A stretch of 40,225 bases of DNA from Burkholderiales bacterium (GTDB taxonomy: Bacteria > Pseudomonadota > Gammaproteobacteria > Burkholderiales > Burkholderiaceae_C): NCBI GenBank assembly GCA_018969975.1, contig JAGWXI010000018.1, positions 1-40,225 on the forward strand, given 5' to 3'. Both the position numbers and the translations under genes were made by a program. Positions 19,295 to 29,001 of this stretch are shown piece by piece; the first letter of the stretch is position 1; each line of letters starts with the position of its first letter. Below the pieces are notes generated by a model, which was given only the letters and a program-made list of their open reading frames with translations, searched no databases and had not been told where the DNA came from.

Positions 19295-21049
19295 TTGCAT
19301 CACTCATTAATTTCTTTGACTAAGTCCCACGATCCCACGCCCGCCATCGTTGCACAAAATGCTGTCAGGCCATTACCTCGCATAGCACTATGCTTGTTTT
19401 GCTTGGCCTATTTAGTTCCAGGACTCGTTGGAAGAGAGCCATGGAAAGGTGAAGAACTTCAAGTTTTTGGGCAAATGTTGGCCTTAGCCAAAGGCAGCAG
19501 CAATTGGTTACACCCTACTGTGTGGGAACAAACCTTGCCATTGGATGCACCTTTATCTTATTGGATAGGTGCTTGGGCTATTGGCCTTGCACCTAGTTGG
19601 ATGTCTGCCGGCTTTGCTGCACGCATTCCTTTTGCGGCCTTGCTTGCACTGGCATTTCTGAGCACTTGGCAAGCAACTTATTACTTAGGACTAGGAGCGC
19701 GCGCTCAACCAGTCGCATTTGCTTTTGGAGGGGAAGCAAAACCGAAAGACTACGCAAGAACGATTGCAGACTCTGCCGCCTTGGCTCTAATTGCTACTCT
19801 GGGCCTAGCCTTGCTTTCTCACGAAGCTACGCCGATTCTGATGCAAATGTCATTTTTTGCATTTGCCTTTCTGGGTGCCTCTGCCCTGCCGTTTCACCCA
19901 ATAAAAAGCACCATTGCCTTAGTTATCGCCTTGATGGGTTTGAGTCTGAGTGGTGCCCCCACCCTCTGTGCACTTTTAGCGACGGGCATAGGCTTGATAA
20001 TCTTTTTTGATAAAGAAGAATCAAGCCATAGATCGTTTCAAATTTATGCATACGCTCTTCTCCTATCCGCTGCTGCCGTAGCATTTATTGCCAATTATTT
20101 TGGGTTGTTTCATTGGCGTTTGGTAGCTATCTCTAGGGATTGGAAAGCTTGGCGAGGCCTCATCGACTTATTGGTGTGGTTCTTGTGGCCAGTCTGGCCG
20201 TTGGTGTTGTGGACTTTGTGGCAGTGGCGGCGTCAATGGCTGTCGTGGAATTGGAGTCGCCACCTGATTTTGCCCCTTTGGTTCCTGGCACTTGCTATCT
20301 CCGTAGCTTTAATGACTCGAACCGAAAACCAAACTCTACTGCTTGCTCTACCTCCTATGGCTACGCTTGCAGCATTTGCACTTCCCACATTCAAGCGTAG
20401 TTTCTCGGCTTTTATTGATTGGTTCACCCTTATTTTTTTTACTGGTTGTGCCTTTGTTATTTGGGTTATCTGGATTGCCATGCAAACAGGCTGGCCACCC
20501 CAGCCTGCCGCTAATGTTGCACGCTTGGCCCCGGGATTTATTCCAAGTTTTAGCCCATTGGCATTTGTCTTTGCACTCATTGCAACAGCTGTTTGGGCTT
20601 GGTTGGTGAAATGGCGTGTTGGCAGACATCGCCAAGCCATTTGGAAGAGTTTGGTCTTGCCCTCGGGGGGTGCTGCGCTGTGTTGGTTATTGTTAATGAG
20701 TTTGTGGCTTCCACTCCTAGACTATGCGCGAAGCTATGTACCTTGGGTAAAGCAAATTGAACAAACCATGAAAATACAAGACGTCACTTCCCCTGGGTGC
20801 ATGATGACCTATGGTCTCAATGTGGGGCAAATGACTGCATTTCACTACTACGGTGGCTTTGAAATAAAGCCCTTAGACAACGCTGATTCGCCACAAAATG
20901 CGTCATGCCGTTGGCTATTGGTCGATAACGATTCACGCCCTGAGCTAGCACAAGTAGCCCATATCAATGAATGGCGGCGCATAGAAACCATCAAGCGTCC
21001 AGCTAATAAAAATGAAGATGTCACGATGTACGTGCGACGGTTGAAATAA
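19295..21049 (+). CDS. Polytopic membrane protein, probable GT-C/ArnT-like glycosyltransferase
   Basis: This 584-residue protein has about twelve hydrophobic segments and a hydrophilic C-terminal domain of about 110 residues. The first periplasmic loop, LVPGLVGREPWKGEELQVFGQMLALAKG, followed by PLDAPLSYWIGAWAIGL, has the layout of family-39 type transferases (PMT/ArnT), where an acidic residue in this loop is catalytic; Glu in REPWKGEE is the candidate. Donor and acceptor are unknown. No ATG exists near the N-terminus, so a TTG at 19295 (or at 19316) is the likely start, only about 15 bp after the rpmE2 terminator and without a Shine-Dalgarno sequence. The MATE gene follows after 3 bp. Confidence 0.75.
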   Translation: MHHSLISLTKSHDPTPAIVAQNAVRPLPRIALCLFCLAYLVPGLVGREPWKGEELQVFGQMLALAKGSSNWLHPTVWEQTLPLDAPLSYWIGAWAIGLAPSWMSAGFAARIPFAALLALAFLSTWQATYYLGLGARAQPVAFAFGGEAKPKDYARTIADSAALALIATLGLALLSHEATPILMQMSFFAFAFLGASALPFHPIKSTIALVIALMGLSLSGAPTLCALLATGIGLIIFFDKEESSHRSFQIYAYALLLSAAAVAFIANYFGLFHWRLVAISRDWKAWRGLIDLLVWFLWPVWPLVLWTLWQWRRQWLSWNWSRHLILPLWFLALAISVALMTRTENQTLLLALPPMATLAAFALPTFKRSFSAFIDWFTLIFFTGCAFVIWVIWIAMQTGWPPQPAANVARLAPGFIPSFSPLAFVFALIATAVWAWLVKWRVGRHRQAIWKSLVLPSGGAALCWLLLMSLWLPLLDYARSYVPWVKQIEQTMKIQDVTSPGCMMTYGLNVGQMTAFHYYGGFEIKPLDNADSPQNASCRWLLVDNDSRPELAQVAHINEWRRIETIKRPANKNEDVTMYVRRLK

Positions 21050-21052
21050 ATC

Positions 21053-22408
21053 ATGACAGAGCGCATTCATATCTTGCGCAATGCAGGAACCATCTTGGTC
21101 GGGCAATTAGCAGTGATGGCTTTTGGCATTACTGACACTATTGTTGCTGCGCATTATGCAGATACCGCCTTAGCGGCGTTATCGGTAGGTTCTGCAACTT
21201 ATATATCGGTACATGTGGCCCTCATGGGTATCGTTCAAGCGCTACTTCCTATTTGGGCTGAACTTCAAGGTGCAAAGAAATACACGGCGATAGGCCAATC
21301 TGTAAGGCAAGCCCTCTATATCGTGCTGTTGACATCAGCCGTTGGTATGGTCATTTTGTTAAACCCAGCCACGTTATTAAATTGGGCGCAAGTTCCACAA
21401 CACCTACAAGCCGAAATACATGACTACCTCACAGTCGTTGCGTTTGGTTTGCCTGCTTCGCTTTTATTTAGGTTGTTTGGCACCTTGAATCAAGGGCTTG
21501 GCAGGCCACGGTCCGTCACGTTGGTGCAAGTATTTGGTTTGATATGCAAGATACCTTTATCCATTTTGCTGGTCTTAGGAATTCCGGATATTTTCGATCC
21601 TATGGGCCTAGTTGGATGCGCGTGGGCCACCTTGGTTGTCAATTTCGCCATGGTGGCATTTGCAATCTTATTGATTCGCTTTCAAAACTTCTACAAGCCC
21701 TACGCCTTTTGGCGCGCTTTGGAGGCACCAAATTTTTCAGTGCTAATGCAATTTTTAAAACTTGGAATACCAAGTGGACTTGCAATTGGTGTGGAGGTTA
21801 CTTCTTTCACCCTGATGGCATTGTTTATCGCTCGCCAAGGTGTAATCGCTTCTGCGAGCCACCAAATCACCGCTTCATTGGCTGCTTTACTTTATATGGT
21901 TCCGCTTTCACTCTCTATCGCATGCAGTGCAAGAGTGAGTTACTGGTTGGGCGCAAATCGCATTCAAAATGTCAGAAAAGCGTTACGTGATGGTTTGACA
22001 TTAGTCATTATCTCGGCATCTTTTTTGAGTCTGATCCTGATATTTTTTCAAAGAGATGTAGTCCTTTTCTATACCCAATCCCCTGCAATAACTGAACTCG
22101 CCGTTGCGTTAATTTACTGGTTGGCTTGCTACCAAATTGCAGACGCATTGCAAGTTTTTTGTGTATTTGCGCTACGCTGCTACAAAGTTACAGTATTTCC
22201 CCTTTTCACTTATGCCTTCACCTTATGGGGTGTTGGGTTAGCGGGTGGTTATGCGGTGTCCTATGGTTTATGGACATTCGAAAACATTGTTTGGCTACAC
22301 ACCAATTCGCCCATTACCTTCTGGCAAACCAGTACCTTTGCACTCTTACTCACAGTTTTAATATTATTTCCAGCGCTTTGGATATGTGCTTATCGAAAAG
22401 CAGACTAA
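21053..22408 (+). CDS. MATE family efflux transporter
   Basis: A 451-residue membrane protein with about twelve hydrophobic segments belongs to the multidrug and toxic compound extrusion family. The N-terminal segment ILVGQLAVMAFGITDTIVAAHYADTALAALSVG is the classic MATE TM1-TM2 motif, and the second half repeats the pattern (GIPSGLAIGVEVTSFTLMALFIARQGVIASASHQI). These exporters use Na+ or H+ gradients; the substrate is unknown. It follows the GT-C-like gene by 3 bp and is probably co-transcribed. Its TAA stop overlaps the convergent phoR stop by 3 bp, leaving no room for a separate terminator. Confidence 0.92.
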   Translation: MTERIHILRNAGTILVGQLAVMAFGITDTIVAAHYADTALAALSVGSATYISVHVALMGIVQALLPIWAELQGAKKYTAIGQSVRQALYIVLLTSAVGMVILLNPATLLNWAQVPQHLQAEIHDYLTVVAFGLPASLLFRLFGTLNQGLGRPRSVTLVQVFGLICKIPLSILLVLGIPDIFDPMGLVGCAWATLVVNFAMVAFAILLIRFQNFYKPYAFWRALEAPNFSVLMQFLKLGIPSGLAIGVEVTSFTLMALFIARQGVIASASHQITASLAALLYMVPLSLSIACSARVSYWLGANRIQNVRKALRDGLTLVIISASFLSLILIFFQRDVVLFYTQSPAITELAVALIYWLACYQIADALQVFCVFALRCYKVTVFPLFTYAFTLWGVGLAGGYAVSYGLWTFENIVWLHTNSPITFWQTSTFALLLTVLILFPALWICAYRKAD

Positions 22409-23757
22409 ACGGATGCAGCTTTTCTACAGCGTGTCGGAGGAAAAATAAGCGTAAAACAAGAACCCTGTCCGGGCGTACTACTGATTTGTAGATGTCCGCT
22501 ATGGCGTTGCATCACGTGTTTAACAATTGCTAACCCCAGCCCAGTACCTCCAGATTCACGTGAGCGGCTGCGGTCAACCCGATAAAACCGCTCCGTGAGA
22601 CGGGGCAAATGTTCAGGGGAAATACCAGGGCCTGAATCTTTTACTTGTAAATTCAAACTTCCATCTATTGAAAGAAATGCATCTACCTCAATACGCCCTC
22701 CTTGCGGTGTGTAGCGAATGGCATTTGTCACCAAATTTGACAAGGCACTTCGTATCTCGTGGGGCTCACCCATTAAAAGGAGATCGTGGAGTTGTGGATT
22801 GTTTTGAAAATGAATGACTTGGGCAATTTTTTCCTTGAATAATATCTTGGAGAGTTGGTCTGCCTCACTTTGGCATACTTCCAACAGGTGCGAGATAGCT
22901 ATGTCGCTTGAAAAACCTGGCATAGGACTACCTTCGAGACGCGACAAGGTAAGTAAGTCATCAACCAAACTTTGCATTCTTTGTGCCTGCGTAGCCATCA
23001 GAGCGAGATAGTTGTCTTGCTCTTGTGGACTTAGATTTAAAGTTTGTAAGGTTTCTACAAATCCAGCCAATACTGTTAGTGGCGTACGGATTTCATGCGA
23101 CACATTCGCAACGAAATCACGCCGCATTGCTTCAGCTTGTTCAACTACGGTTACATCACGGGTGATCAATAAATGCTTGCCTTCGCCATAGGTGTGGCGT
23201 TGAATAGATATGCGCAGTGGGATGCTAGGGTTTTTATTTCTTCCTTCGATCACAATGGGGACATCTGTAGCTGGACTTGCCATGAAGGCAGAAAAAATAG
23301 GATCCCGCACTAAATTTCCGATACGTTGCGCTAAATCACGCTCAGGCTGAATGCCCAACTGGTATGCGGCAGTTTGGTTGCACCATTCAATTTGATGGTT
23401 TACATCTAACAGTACAACACCATTTGGAGAGGCTTGTATGGCAGATAAAAAGTCTTTGAGTTTTTGCGCATTGGATTCGATCGCACGGTCTCGGTCCCTT
23501 AAAAGTCTGCGCGTCCTATCAACAACCGTACCCCAAAGTCCAAAAGTGTTAGGGATTTCGGTTAAGTCGCCAGATCGCAGCCAAGAAACAACGCGCATTC
23601 CTCGAATGGCATCCCAAAACCACCAAAACATGCCGCCAACCAAGCTTCCAACCAATAAATAGATCATGGCGTGTAATGCTTGCGATTGCGCCCAGAAAAA
23701 TCCAAAAAAGGCGCCAGCAAAAAGCAGTATCAATAAACTTATTAAACGACCAACCAC
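22405..23757 (-). CDS. phoR: Phosphate regulon sensor histidine kinase PhoR
   Basis: PhoR phosphorylates PhoB when phosphate is scarce and is held inactive via PstSCAB-PhoU when it is plentiful. The 450-residue protein has two N-terminal membrane helices (about 4-22 and 30-48) with almost no periplasmic loop, as in E. coli PhoR. A PAS domain (about 100-205) follows, then HisKA with phospho-acceptor His221 (FVANVSHEIRTPL) and HATPase_c motifs NLVTNAIRYT, DSGPGISPEHLPRLTERFYRVD and GGTGLGLAIVKHV. The start is GTG at 23757, 9 bp after phoB. It is the last gene of the pst-pho cluster and overlaps the convergent MATE stop. Confidence 0.95.
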   Translation of the reverse strand: MVGRLISLLILLFAGAFFGFFWAQSQALHAMIYLLVGSLVGGMFWWFWDAIRGMRVVSWLRSGDLTEIPNTFGLWGTVVDRTRRLLRDRDRAIESNAQKLKDFLSAIQASPNGVVLLDVNHQIEWCNQTAAYQLGIQPERDLAQRIGNLVRDPIFSAFMASPATDVPIVIEGRNKNPSIPLRISIQRHTYGEGKHLLITRDVTVVEQAEAMRRDFVANVSHEIRTPLTVLAGFVETLQTLNLSPQEQDNYLALMATQAQRMQSLVDDLLTLSRLEGSPMPGFSSDIAISHLLEVCQSEADQLSKILFKEKIAQVIHFQNNPQLHDLLLMGEPHEIRSALSNLVTNAIRYTPQGGRIEVDAFLSIDGSLNLQVKDSGPGISPEHLPRLTERFYRVDRSRSRESGGTGLGLAIVKHVMQRHSGHLQISSTPGQGSCFTLIFPPTRCRKAASV

Positions 23758-23766
23758 ACAATAACC

Positions 23767-24471
23767 TCAGGCTTCAGGCGTAACAGATGCCGTGAGTCTA
23801 TACCCTACTCCACGAACTGTTTCCACCATAGCACCTGCGAGGCCTAAGGCTTCTCGTAATCTTTTCACATGAACGTCAACAGTGCGTTCCTCTATGAACA
23901 CATGATCACCCCATACGCGATCGAGTAATTGACTTCTTGAATGCACTCTTTCAGCGTGGTGCATCAAATAGTTGAGCAATTTGAACTCGGTAGGTCCAAG
24001 TTTGAGGGGTTGGTCTTGAAAACTTACTCGGTGCGTAGATCCGTCAAGTTGCAAAGCGCCGATGCGGACTAAGTCGCTGGCTTGCTCAGGAGCACGTCGG
24101 CGCAGAACTGCTCGGATTCGCGCCAAAAGTTCTTGCGTAGAAAAAGGCTTGGTGATGTAGTCGTCTGCACCAGCATCCAACCCAGCAACTTTGTCAGGCT
24201 CGTCCCCACGTGCAGTGAGCATCAAAATAGGTGTAAGTTTGGTGCGTGGGTCGGCTCTCCAGCGTTTAGCAAGTAATAGGCCGCTTTGGCCAGGCAACAT
24301 CCAGTCGAGCAGGATCACATCTGGTAGAACATCATCAATGGCAGCTTGGGCCGAATCGCCATCTTCGGCCAATACAGCCAACATGCCATGGTGGCGTAGA
24401 TTGACAGAAATTAATTCTGCAATAGCTTTTTCATCCTCAACCACTAGCACGCGAGGGATTTTCATGGCCAT
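23767..24471 (-). CDS. phoB: Phosphate regulon response regulator PhoB
   Basis: PhoB is an OmpR-family activator that binds Pho boxes when phosphorylated. The 234-residue protein has a receiver domain with acidic pocket VEDE (12-14), phospho-acceptor Asp56 (ILLDWMLPG) and Lys in YITKPFS, and a winged-helix DNA-binding domain (about 130-228) with LGPTEFKLLNYLMHHAERVHSRSQLLDRVWG-type blocks and RTVDVHVKRLREAL. The gene begins 3 bp after phoU stops; a second ATG two codons in is possible. It would activate its own operon through the Pho box upstream of pstS. Confidence 0.96.
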   Translation of the reverse strand: MAMKIPRVLVVEDEKAIAELISVNLRHHGMLAVLAEDGDSAQAAIDDVLPDVILLDWMLPGQSGLLLAKRWRADPRTKLTPILMLTARGDEPDKVAGLDAGADDYITKPFSTQELLARIRAVLRRRAPEQASDLVRIGALQLDGSTHRVSFQDQPLKLGPTEFKLLNYLMHHAERVHSRSQLLDRVWGDHVFIEERTVDVHVKRLREALGLAGAMVETVRGVGYRLTASVTPEA

Positions 24472-24474
24472 TGA

Positions 24475-25185
24475 TTATTTGCTGTTGTTCATGGCTGCTT
24501 CAATATCAGCCAATGGCGTATGGCGAACGTCTTCACCTTTGACGATATAGATAATAAATTCAGCGATGTTTTTCGAATGGTCGCCGATACGCTCTATGGC
24601 CTTAGCGATAAAAAGCAAATCCAAACTAGCAGAAATTGTTCGAGGATCCTCCATCATGTAAGTAATGAGTTTACGAACAAAGCCATCAAACTCTTGGTCA
24701 ATCAAATCGTCTTCGCGCAAGATTGAAACAGCAGTTGGAACGTCTAAACGCGCAAATGCATCCAGTGCTTTACGCAACAAACCCGAGGCAAGTTCGCCGC
24801 AAATGCGCAAATCGGAGGAAGGCAGCGCACGAGGGGCAATACCATCAATAATCGACTTGACCATACGCGCAATTTTTGCGGCTTCATCTCCTACACGTTC
24901 CAAATTGGCAGTGGTTTTAGACATCGCAACCAATAAGCGTAAATCTCTGGCAGTAGGTTGTCGCCGGCTAATCACAGAGGCAATTTCTCGGTCGATTTCG
25001 ACTTCTAAAGAGTTGACCCGGTTCTCTGTGACCAGTACATCATCAGCCACCTCTAGACTAAAGTTAGAAAGTGCATAGATAGCTTGTCGAATTTGTGATT
25101 CGACTAAGCCACCAATTTCCATAACGTTAGTCGAGATTTGATTGAGCTCAGCATCAAATTGTGAGGATAAATGTTTATCAGACAT
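24475..25185 (-). CDS. phoU: Phosphate signalling protein PhoU
   Basis: PhoU links the PstSCAB transporter to PhoR, repressing the Pho response under phosphate sufficiency and limiting phosphate uptake. The 236-residue protein consists of two three-helix PhoU domains. Family signatures are NRVNSLEVEIDREIASVISRRQPTARDLR (first repeat, E/D metal cluster) and FIAKAIERIGDHSKNIAEFIIYIVKG (second repeat). The gene lies 16 bp downstream of pstB with a GAGAG-type ribosome site and 3 bp before phoB. Confidence 0.96.
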   Translation of the reverse strand: MSDKHLSSQFDAELNQISTNVMEIGGLVESQIRQAIYALSNFSLEVADDVLVTENRVNSLEVEIDREIASVISRRQPTARDLRLLVAMSKTTANLERVGDEAAKIARMVKSIIDGIAPRALPSSDLRICGELASGLLRKALDAFARLDVPTAVSILREDDLIDQEFDGFVRKLITYMMEDPRTISASLDLLFIAKAIERIGDHSKNIAEFIIYIVKGEDVRHTPLADIEAAMNNSK

Positions 25186-25201
25186 GTTGTTTTCTCTCTA
25201 T

Positions 25202-25975
25202 TTAGCCAAAACGGCCGGTAATGTAATCTTCAGTAGCAGTTTTAGTGGGTTTGAAAAAAATCTGCTCTGTTTCACCAAACTCAACTAACTCGCCAAGGTA
25301 CATGTACCCAGTAAAGTCACTCACGCGTGCAGCCTGTTGCATATTGTGGGTAACGATAGCGATGGTGTAATCGGACTTGAGTTCATTGACTAGCTCTTCT
25401 ACTTTGCCAGTTGATATCGGGTCCAGCGCCGAGGTAGGTTCATCCAATAAAAGTACGGAAGGCTTCACAGCTACGCTTCTTGCAATACACAAACGCTGTT
25501 GCTGACCACCGGATAATGAAAGACCATTTTGACCTAGCTTGTCTTTGACTTCGCCCCAAAGTGCGGCCTTAGTCAGGGCCCATTCAACACGGTCATCCAT
25601 GTCGTTGTCGCTCAAACTCTCATACAAACGAACACCAAAAGCAATGTTTTCATAGATCGTCATAGGAAAAGGCGTTGGCTTTTGAAACACCATACCAACC
25701 CGAGCGCGAAGGAGGTTGAGATCTTGGTTTTTATCTAAAATGTTTTGACCATATAAATTAATTTCACCCTCTGCGCGTTGCCCTGGATAAAGGCTATACA
25801 TACGGTTGAGGGTTCGAAGCAAGGTTGATTTACCGCAACCAGATGGGCCAATAAATGCCGTTACTTTACGTTCTGCGATATTGATAGATACGTTCTTGAG
25901 ACCTTGAAATTTTCCATAAAAGAAATTGAGATTTTTAACTTCAACAGCATTCTTGATTGCAGTAGATTGATTCAT
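25202..25975 (-). CDS. pstB: Phosphate ABC transporter ATP-binding protein PstB
   Basis: PstB is the ATPase of the high-affinity phosphate transporter. The 257-residue protein shows Walker [10 protein letters not shown] (43-51), the Q-loop in [19 protein letters not shown] (the FPMTIYEN segment is PstB-specific), signature [14 protein letters not shown], Walker [14 protein letters not shown] and the H-loop in [16 protein letters not shown]. It lies between pstA and phoU in the canonical order. Confidence 0.97.
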   Translation of the reverse strand: MNQSTAIKNAVEVKNLNFFYGKFQGLKNVSINIAERKVTAFIGPSGCGKSTLLRTLNRMYSLYPGQRAEGEINLYGQNILDKNQDLNLLRARVGMVFQKPTPFPMTIYENIAFGVRLYESLSDNDMDDRVEWALTKAALWGEVKDKLGQNGLSLSGGQQQRLCIARSVAVKPSVLLLDEPTSALDPISTGKVEELVNELKSDYTIAIVTHNMQQAARVSDFTGYMYLGELVEFGETEQIFFKPTKTATEDYITGRFG

Positions 25976-26013
25976 ATAGATTCCAATATATTTGATTCAA
26001 ATTTAGAAAAGAG

Positions 26014-26865
26014 CTATTGCACTTTGCTTCTAAAAACAACACGCGCCAAGATGTTCAAAAATAAAACCGTCATGGTGATGAGTAAGGCACCAGCCCAGGC
26101 TAGGCGAACCCAGTTGTCATAAGGACTCATGGCGAATTGGAAAATTACAACGGGTAAATTTGCCATGGGCGCACCCATATTTGTGCTGAAAAACTGATTG
26201 TTCAAGGCAGTAAAAAGCAAGGGAGCCGTCTCTCCGCTTATACGCGCTATTGCCAACAAAATTCCAGTGATCACACCGCTTTTGGCTGCGCGCAAAGAAA
26301 CCATGGTTGAAACTTTCCAGCGCGGGGCCCCTAGAGCAAAAGCGGCCTCACGCAAACTGCCGGGAACTAAACGCAACATATTCTCTGTAGTACGCATCAC
26401 AACAGGAATTGCAATCAATGACAAAGCCAAGCTTCCTGCATATCCCGAAAAATTACCCACTGTGGCAACTGCAATTGCGTAGACAAATAAACCCAAAACA
26501 ATTGAAGGGGCTGACAACATGATGTCTGTCACAAAGCGAGTTAATTCTGCAGTCTTGCTTTCATCACCAAACTCTGTAAGGTAGATTCCTGCCAATATAC
26601 CGACGGGGGTAGAGACAAGTACTGTCAGAGAAACAATCATCAAGCTCCCAACAACCGCGTTGCGCAAACCACCCCCCTCTGTTCCGGGTGCAGGCGTGTC
26701 ATGGGTGAATAGATTTAAATCGATTGCGGACAAGCCGTTTAAAAATAGGACGTAAAGAATCCAGATCAAGACCGCTAAACCAATGGCCATTGCAGACATG
26801 GAAAGCGCCAAGCCGACGGTGCTTGATATACGTCTTTTTCTATAGAGAGCAGTATTGTTTTGCAT
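26014..26865 (-). CDS. pstA: Phosphate ABC transporter permease PstA
   Basis: PstA is one of two membrane subunits of the phosphate transporter. The 283-residue sequence has six hydrophobic segments and the EAA loop that contacts PstB (LREAAFALGAPRWKVSTMVSLRAAKSG-type block, about residues 175-200). The GTEGGGLRNAVVGSLMIV and SGETAPLLFTAL segments are PstA hallmarks. It starts 9 bp after pstC, so both permeases are read from one transcript. Confidence 0.96.
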   Translation of the reverse strand: MQNNTALYRKRRISSTVGLALSMSAMAIGLAVLIWILYVLFLNGLSAIDLNLFTHDTPAPGTEGGGLRNAVVGSLMIVSLTVLVSTPVGILAGIYLTEFGDESKTAELTRFVTDIMLSAPSIVLGLFVYAIAVATVGNFSGYAGSLALSLIAIPVVMRTTENMLRLVPGSLREAAFALGAPRWKVSTMVSLRAAKSGVITGILLAIARISGETAPLLFTALNNQFFSTNMGAPMANLPVVIFQFAMSPYDNWVRLAWAGALLITMTVLFLNILARVVFRSKVQ

Positions 26866-26874
26866 GGATTTCTT

Positions 26875-27864
26875 TCAGGTACCTTTGGCTTTTTCAGCCC
26901 GAATAATCATGGCTTTTGCAGCAGCAAGAACAATAAAAGTAATAACAAACAATAAAAACCCGAGGGCAAATAGCGTAGAGAAATGAAAGCCTTCCGCTTC
27001 GCCAAATTCATTTGCCAAAACCGACGCAATCGAGGTGCCTGGAGAGAACAAGGATGTCGGCATTCGGTTGGCGTTACCTATGACAAAGGTTACCGCCATG
27101 GTCTCGCCCAATGCGCGCCCTAGTCCCAACATAATGCCCCCGATGACACCTTTCTGGGTGTAGGGAAGTACGACTTTTCTAACAACCTCCCAGGTGGTGC
27201 AACCCAATCCGTAAGCAGATTCGCGCAAGATCGCTGGAGTTATTTCAAACACATCGCGCATCACAGCAGCCACAAATGGCAACACCATAAAAGCCAAAAC
27301 GATTCCAGCAGCCAATATTCCCATCCCGTTAGTTGCTCCACCAAATAAAAACCCCACGATAGGCATACCACCTAGGAGTTGTTTGAGGGGCATCTGGATG
27401 TAGTCAGCAAATAGCGGAGCGAAGACAAACAAACCAAACATGCCGTAGATGATTGAAGGCACTGCCGCCAGTAATTCAATAGAAGTACCAAGAGGCCTTC
27501 TCAACCATACTGGACAAGTCTCAGTTAAAAACACAGCAATACCAAAAGCCAAAGGTACTGCTAGCAACATGGCAATAGATGCACTCGCTATGGTTCCAAC
27601 GATGGCGATTGCCGCACCGAAATCCTGTTGGATGATGTCCCACTCAACGCGCCAAATAAACTGGAAACCAAATTTTTGAAAAGTAGGCCAAGCATTTATA
27701 AATAATGAAATGATGATTCCCAATAGTGCAGCTAGTACTAATAAGGAAAATACTTGTGTAACTCTGTGAAAAAAGAAATCTTGGAGACGCTGTTTTTTTG
27801 CGACCGCCACCATGTCATTACTAACAAGCTGGCCGTCGGCCATCTCGGAAATAGGCGAATGCAT
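26875..27864 (-). CDS. pstC: Phosphate ABC transporter permease PstC
   Basis: PstC pairs with PstA in the membrane. The 329-residue protein has six hydrophobic segments after a polar N-terminus, and the EAA-type loop [23 protein letters not shown]. The [17 protein letters not shown] segment is typical of PstC. I chose ATG 27864 because a perfect GGAGG lies 5 nt upstream. An in-frame GTG at 27876 is inside that Shine-Dalgarno sequence and is unlikely to be used. A 73-bp gap with a long hairpin separates it from pstS. Confidence 0.96.
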   Translation of the reverse strand: MHSPISEMADGQLVSNDMVAVAKKQRLQDFFFHRVTQVFSLLVLAALLGIIISLFINAWPTFQKFGFQFIWRVEWDIIQQDFGAAIAIVGTIASASIAMLLAVPLAFGIAVFLTETCPVWLRRPLGTSIELLAAVPSIIYGMFGLFVFAPLFADYIQMPLKQLLGGMPIVGFLFGGATNGMGILAAGIVLAFMVLPFVAAVMRDVFEITPAILRESAYGLGCTTWEVVRKVVLPYTQKGVIGGIMLGLGRALGETMAVTFVIGNANRMPTSLFSPGTSIASVLANEFGEAEGFHFSTLFALGFLLFVITFIVLAAAKAMIIRAEKAKGT

Positions 27865-27888
27865 TAGAACCTCCACGTGGACTCAAAT

Positions 27889-27921
27889 AATCCGTCGGCA
27901 AGAACAAACAACCGACGGATT
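27889..27921. other. Intercistronic hairpin between pstS and pstC
   Basis: AATCCGTCGG (27889-27898) and CCGACGGATT (27912-27921) form a perfect 10-bp stem with a 13-nt loop, 17 bp after the pstS stop in the direction of transcription. It is not followed by a T-run on the minus strand, so it is probably not a full terminator. It could protect the pstS message from 3' exonucleases and lower expression of the downstream membrane genes, as intercistronic hairpins do after other binding-protein genes. Confidence 0.75.
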
Positions 27922-27937
27922 GATAGCCAATAGTTAA

Positions 27938-28969
27938 TTATTTTTGAATTTGCGAAAAAACACGGCTACGAATCTGATCAGTCAATCTGTCAGGCAGGGG
28001 TACATAGTCTAAATCTTCAGCCATTTTTTTACCATTTTTGAAGGCCCAATCAAAAAACTTAAGCGCTTCTGCAGATGCTGCTTTATCCACAGGTTCTTTG
28101 TACATCAAGATGAAAGATGCTGTGCTGATGGGCCAGCTGTCTGCACCTTTGGCATTGACCATGGAGATACCCATTCCAGGCACGCTAAACCAATCAGCTC
28201 CTGCAGCAGCAGATGCGAAGGTCTTGTCATCAGGCGCAACATATTTGCCATCTGCGTTGAGCATTTGCATGTAGTTCATATTGTTCTTTTTGACATAGGC
28301 GTATTCCACGTAACCCACAGATCCTTTGACGCGATTAACGTTAGCTGCTACGCCCTCATTGCCCTTACCACCTACAGAAGTGGCAGCTGGCCACTTGACG
28401 GCAGCTCCCTTACCTACTTTGTCACTGAATTCTTTGCTAACTGTTGAGAGGTAGTCCGTGAAATTGAATGTGGTTCCGGAACCATCTGCGCGATGCACTA
28501 CTGTGATTTCGGCATCAGGTAATTTCTTGCCTGGATTCAAGGCGGCCAATTTAGCGTCGTTCCACTTGGTAATTGTTCCAATGAACAACTCTGCCAAAAC
28601 AGGGCCAGTGATTCGTAATTCACCAGGTTTGAATCCGTCGAGATTGATAACGGGTACTGTTCCACCGATGATGGCTGGAAACTGGACCATTCCATCCTTG
28701 TCAAGATCGGCTCCAGATACAGGCGCATCTGTTGCACCAAATGTCACCGTTTTGGCTTTGATTTGGCGAATACCGCCGGATGAACCAATCGATTGGTAAT
28801 TAAGACCGTTACCTGTAGAGGCTTTGTAAGCTTCAGCCCATTTGGCGTAAATGGGGAATGGGAAAGTAGCCCCTGCGCCAGTGATGTCAGCAGCAAAAGC
28901 AGAGCCGATTGCCAACGAAGCTATCGCAGTCATTGCGATCGTTTTAACAAAATTGCGTTTGGTGTTCAC
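27938..28969 (-). CDS. pstS: Periplasmic phosphate-binding protein PstS
   Basis: PstS binds inorganic phosphate and delivers it to PstCAB. The 343-residue precursor has a signal peptide ending about residue 26 (IGSAFA, then ADITGAGATFPFPIYAKW). Phosphate-binding loops are visible: GAGATFPFP, SIGSSGGIRQI, GATDAPVSG and HRADGSGTTFNFTDYL. I chose GTG 28969 because AAGGA lies 5 nt upstream; the open frame extends 11 codons further, but that would include the Shine-Dalgarno sequence and break the signal peptide pattern. A Pho box lies just upstream, making pstS the first gene of the pstSCAB-phoU-phoB-phoR unit. Confidence 0.97.
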   Translation of the reverse strand: MNTKRNFVKTIAMTAIASLAIGSAFAADITGAGATFPFPIYAKWAEAYKASTGNGLNYQSIGSSGGIRQIKAKTVTFGATDAPVSGADLDKDGMVQFPAIIGGTVPVINLDGFKPGELRITGPVLAELFIGTITKWNDAKLAALNPGKKLPDAEITVVHRADGSGTTFNFTDYLSTVSKEFSDKVGKGAAVKWPAATSVGGKGNEGVAANVNRVKGSVGYVEYAYVKKNNMNYMQMLNADGKYVAPDDKTFASAAAGADWFSVPGMGISMVNAKGADSWPISTASFILMYKEPVDKAASAEALKFFDWAFKNGKKMAEDLDYVPLPDRLTDQIRSRVFSQIQK

Positions 28970-29001
28970 GTCAGTCCTTAAGTGGTTAACAACAAACACC
29001 A

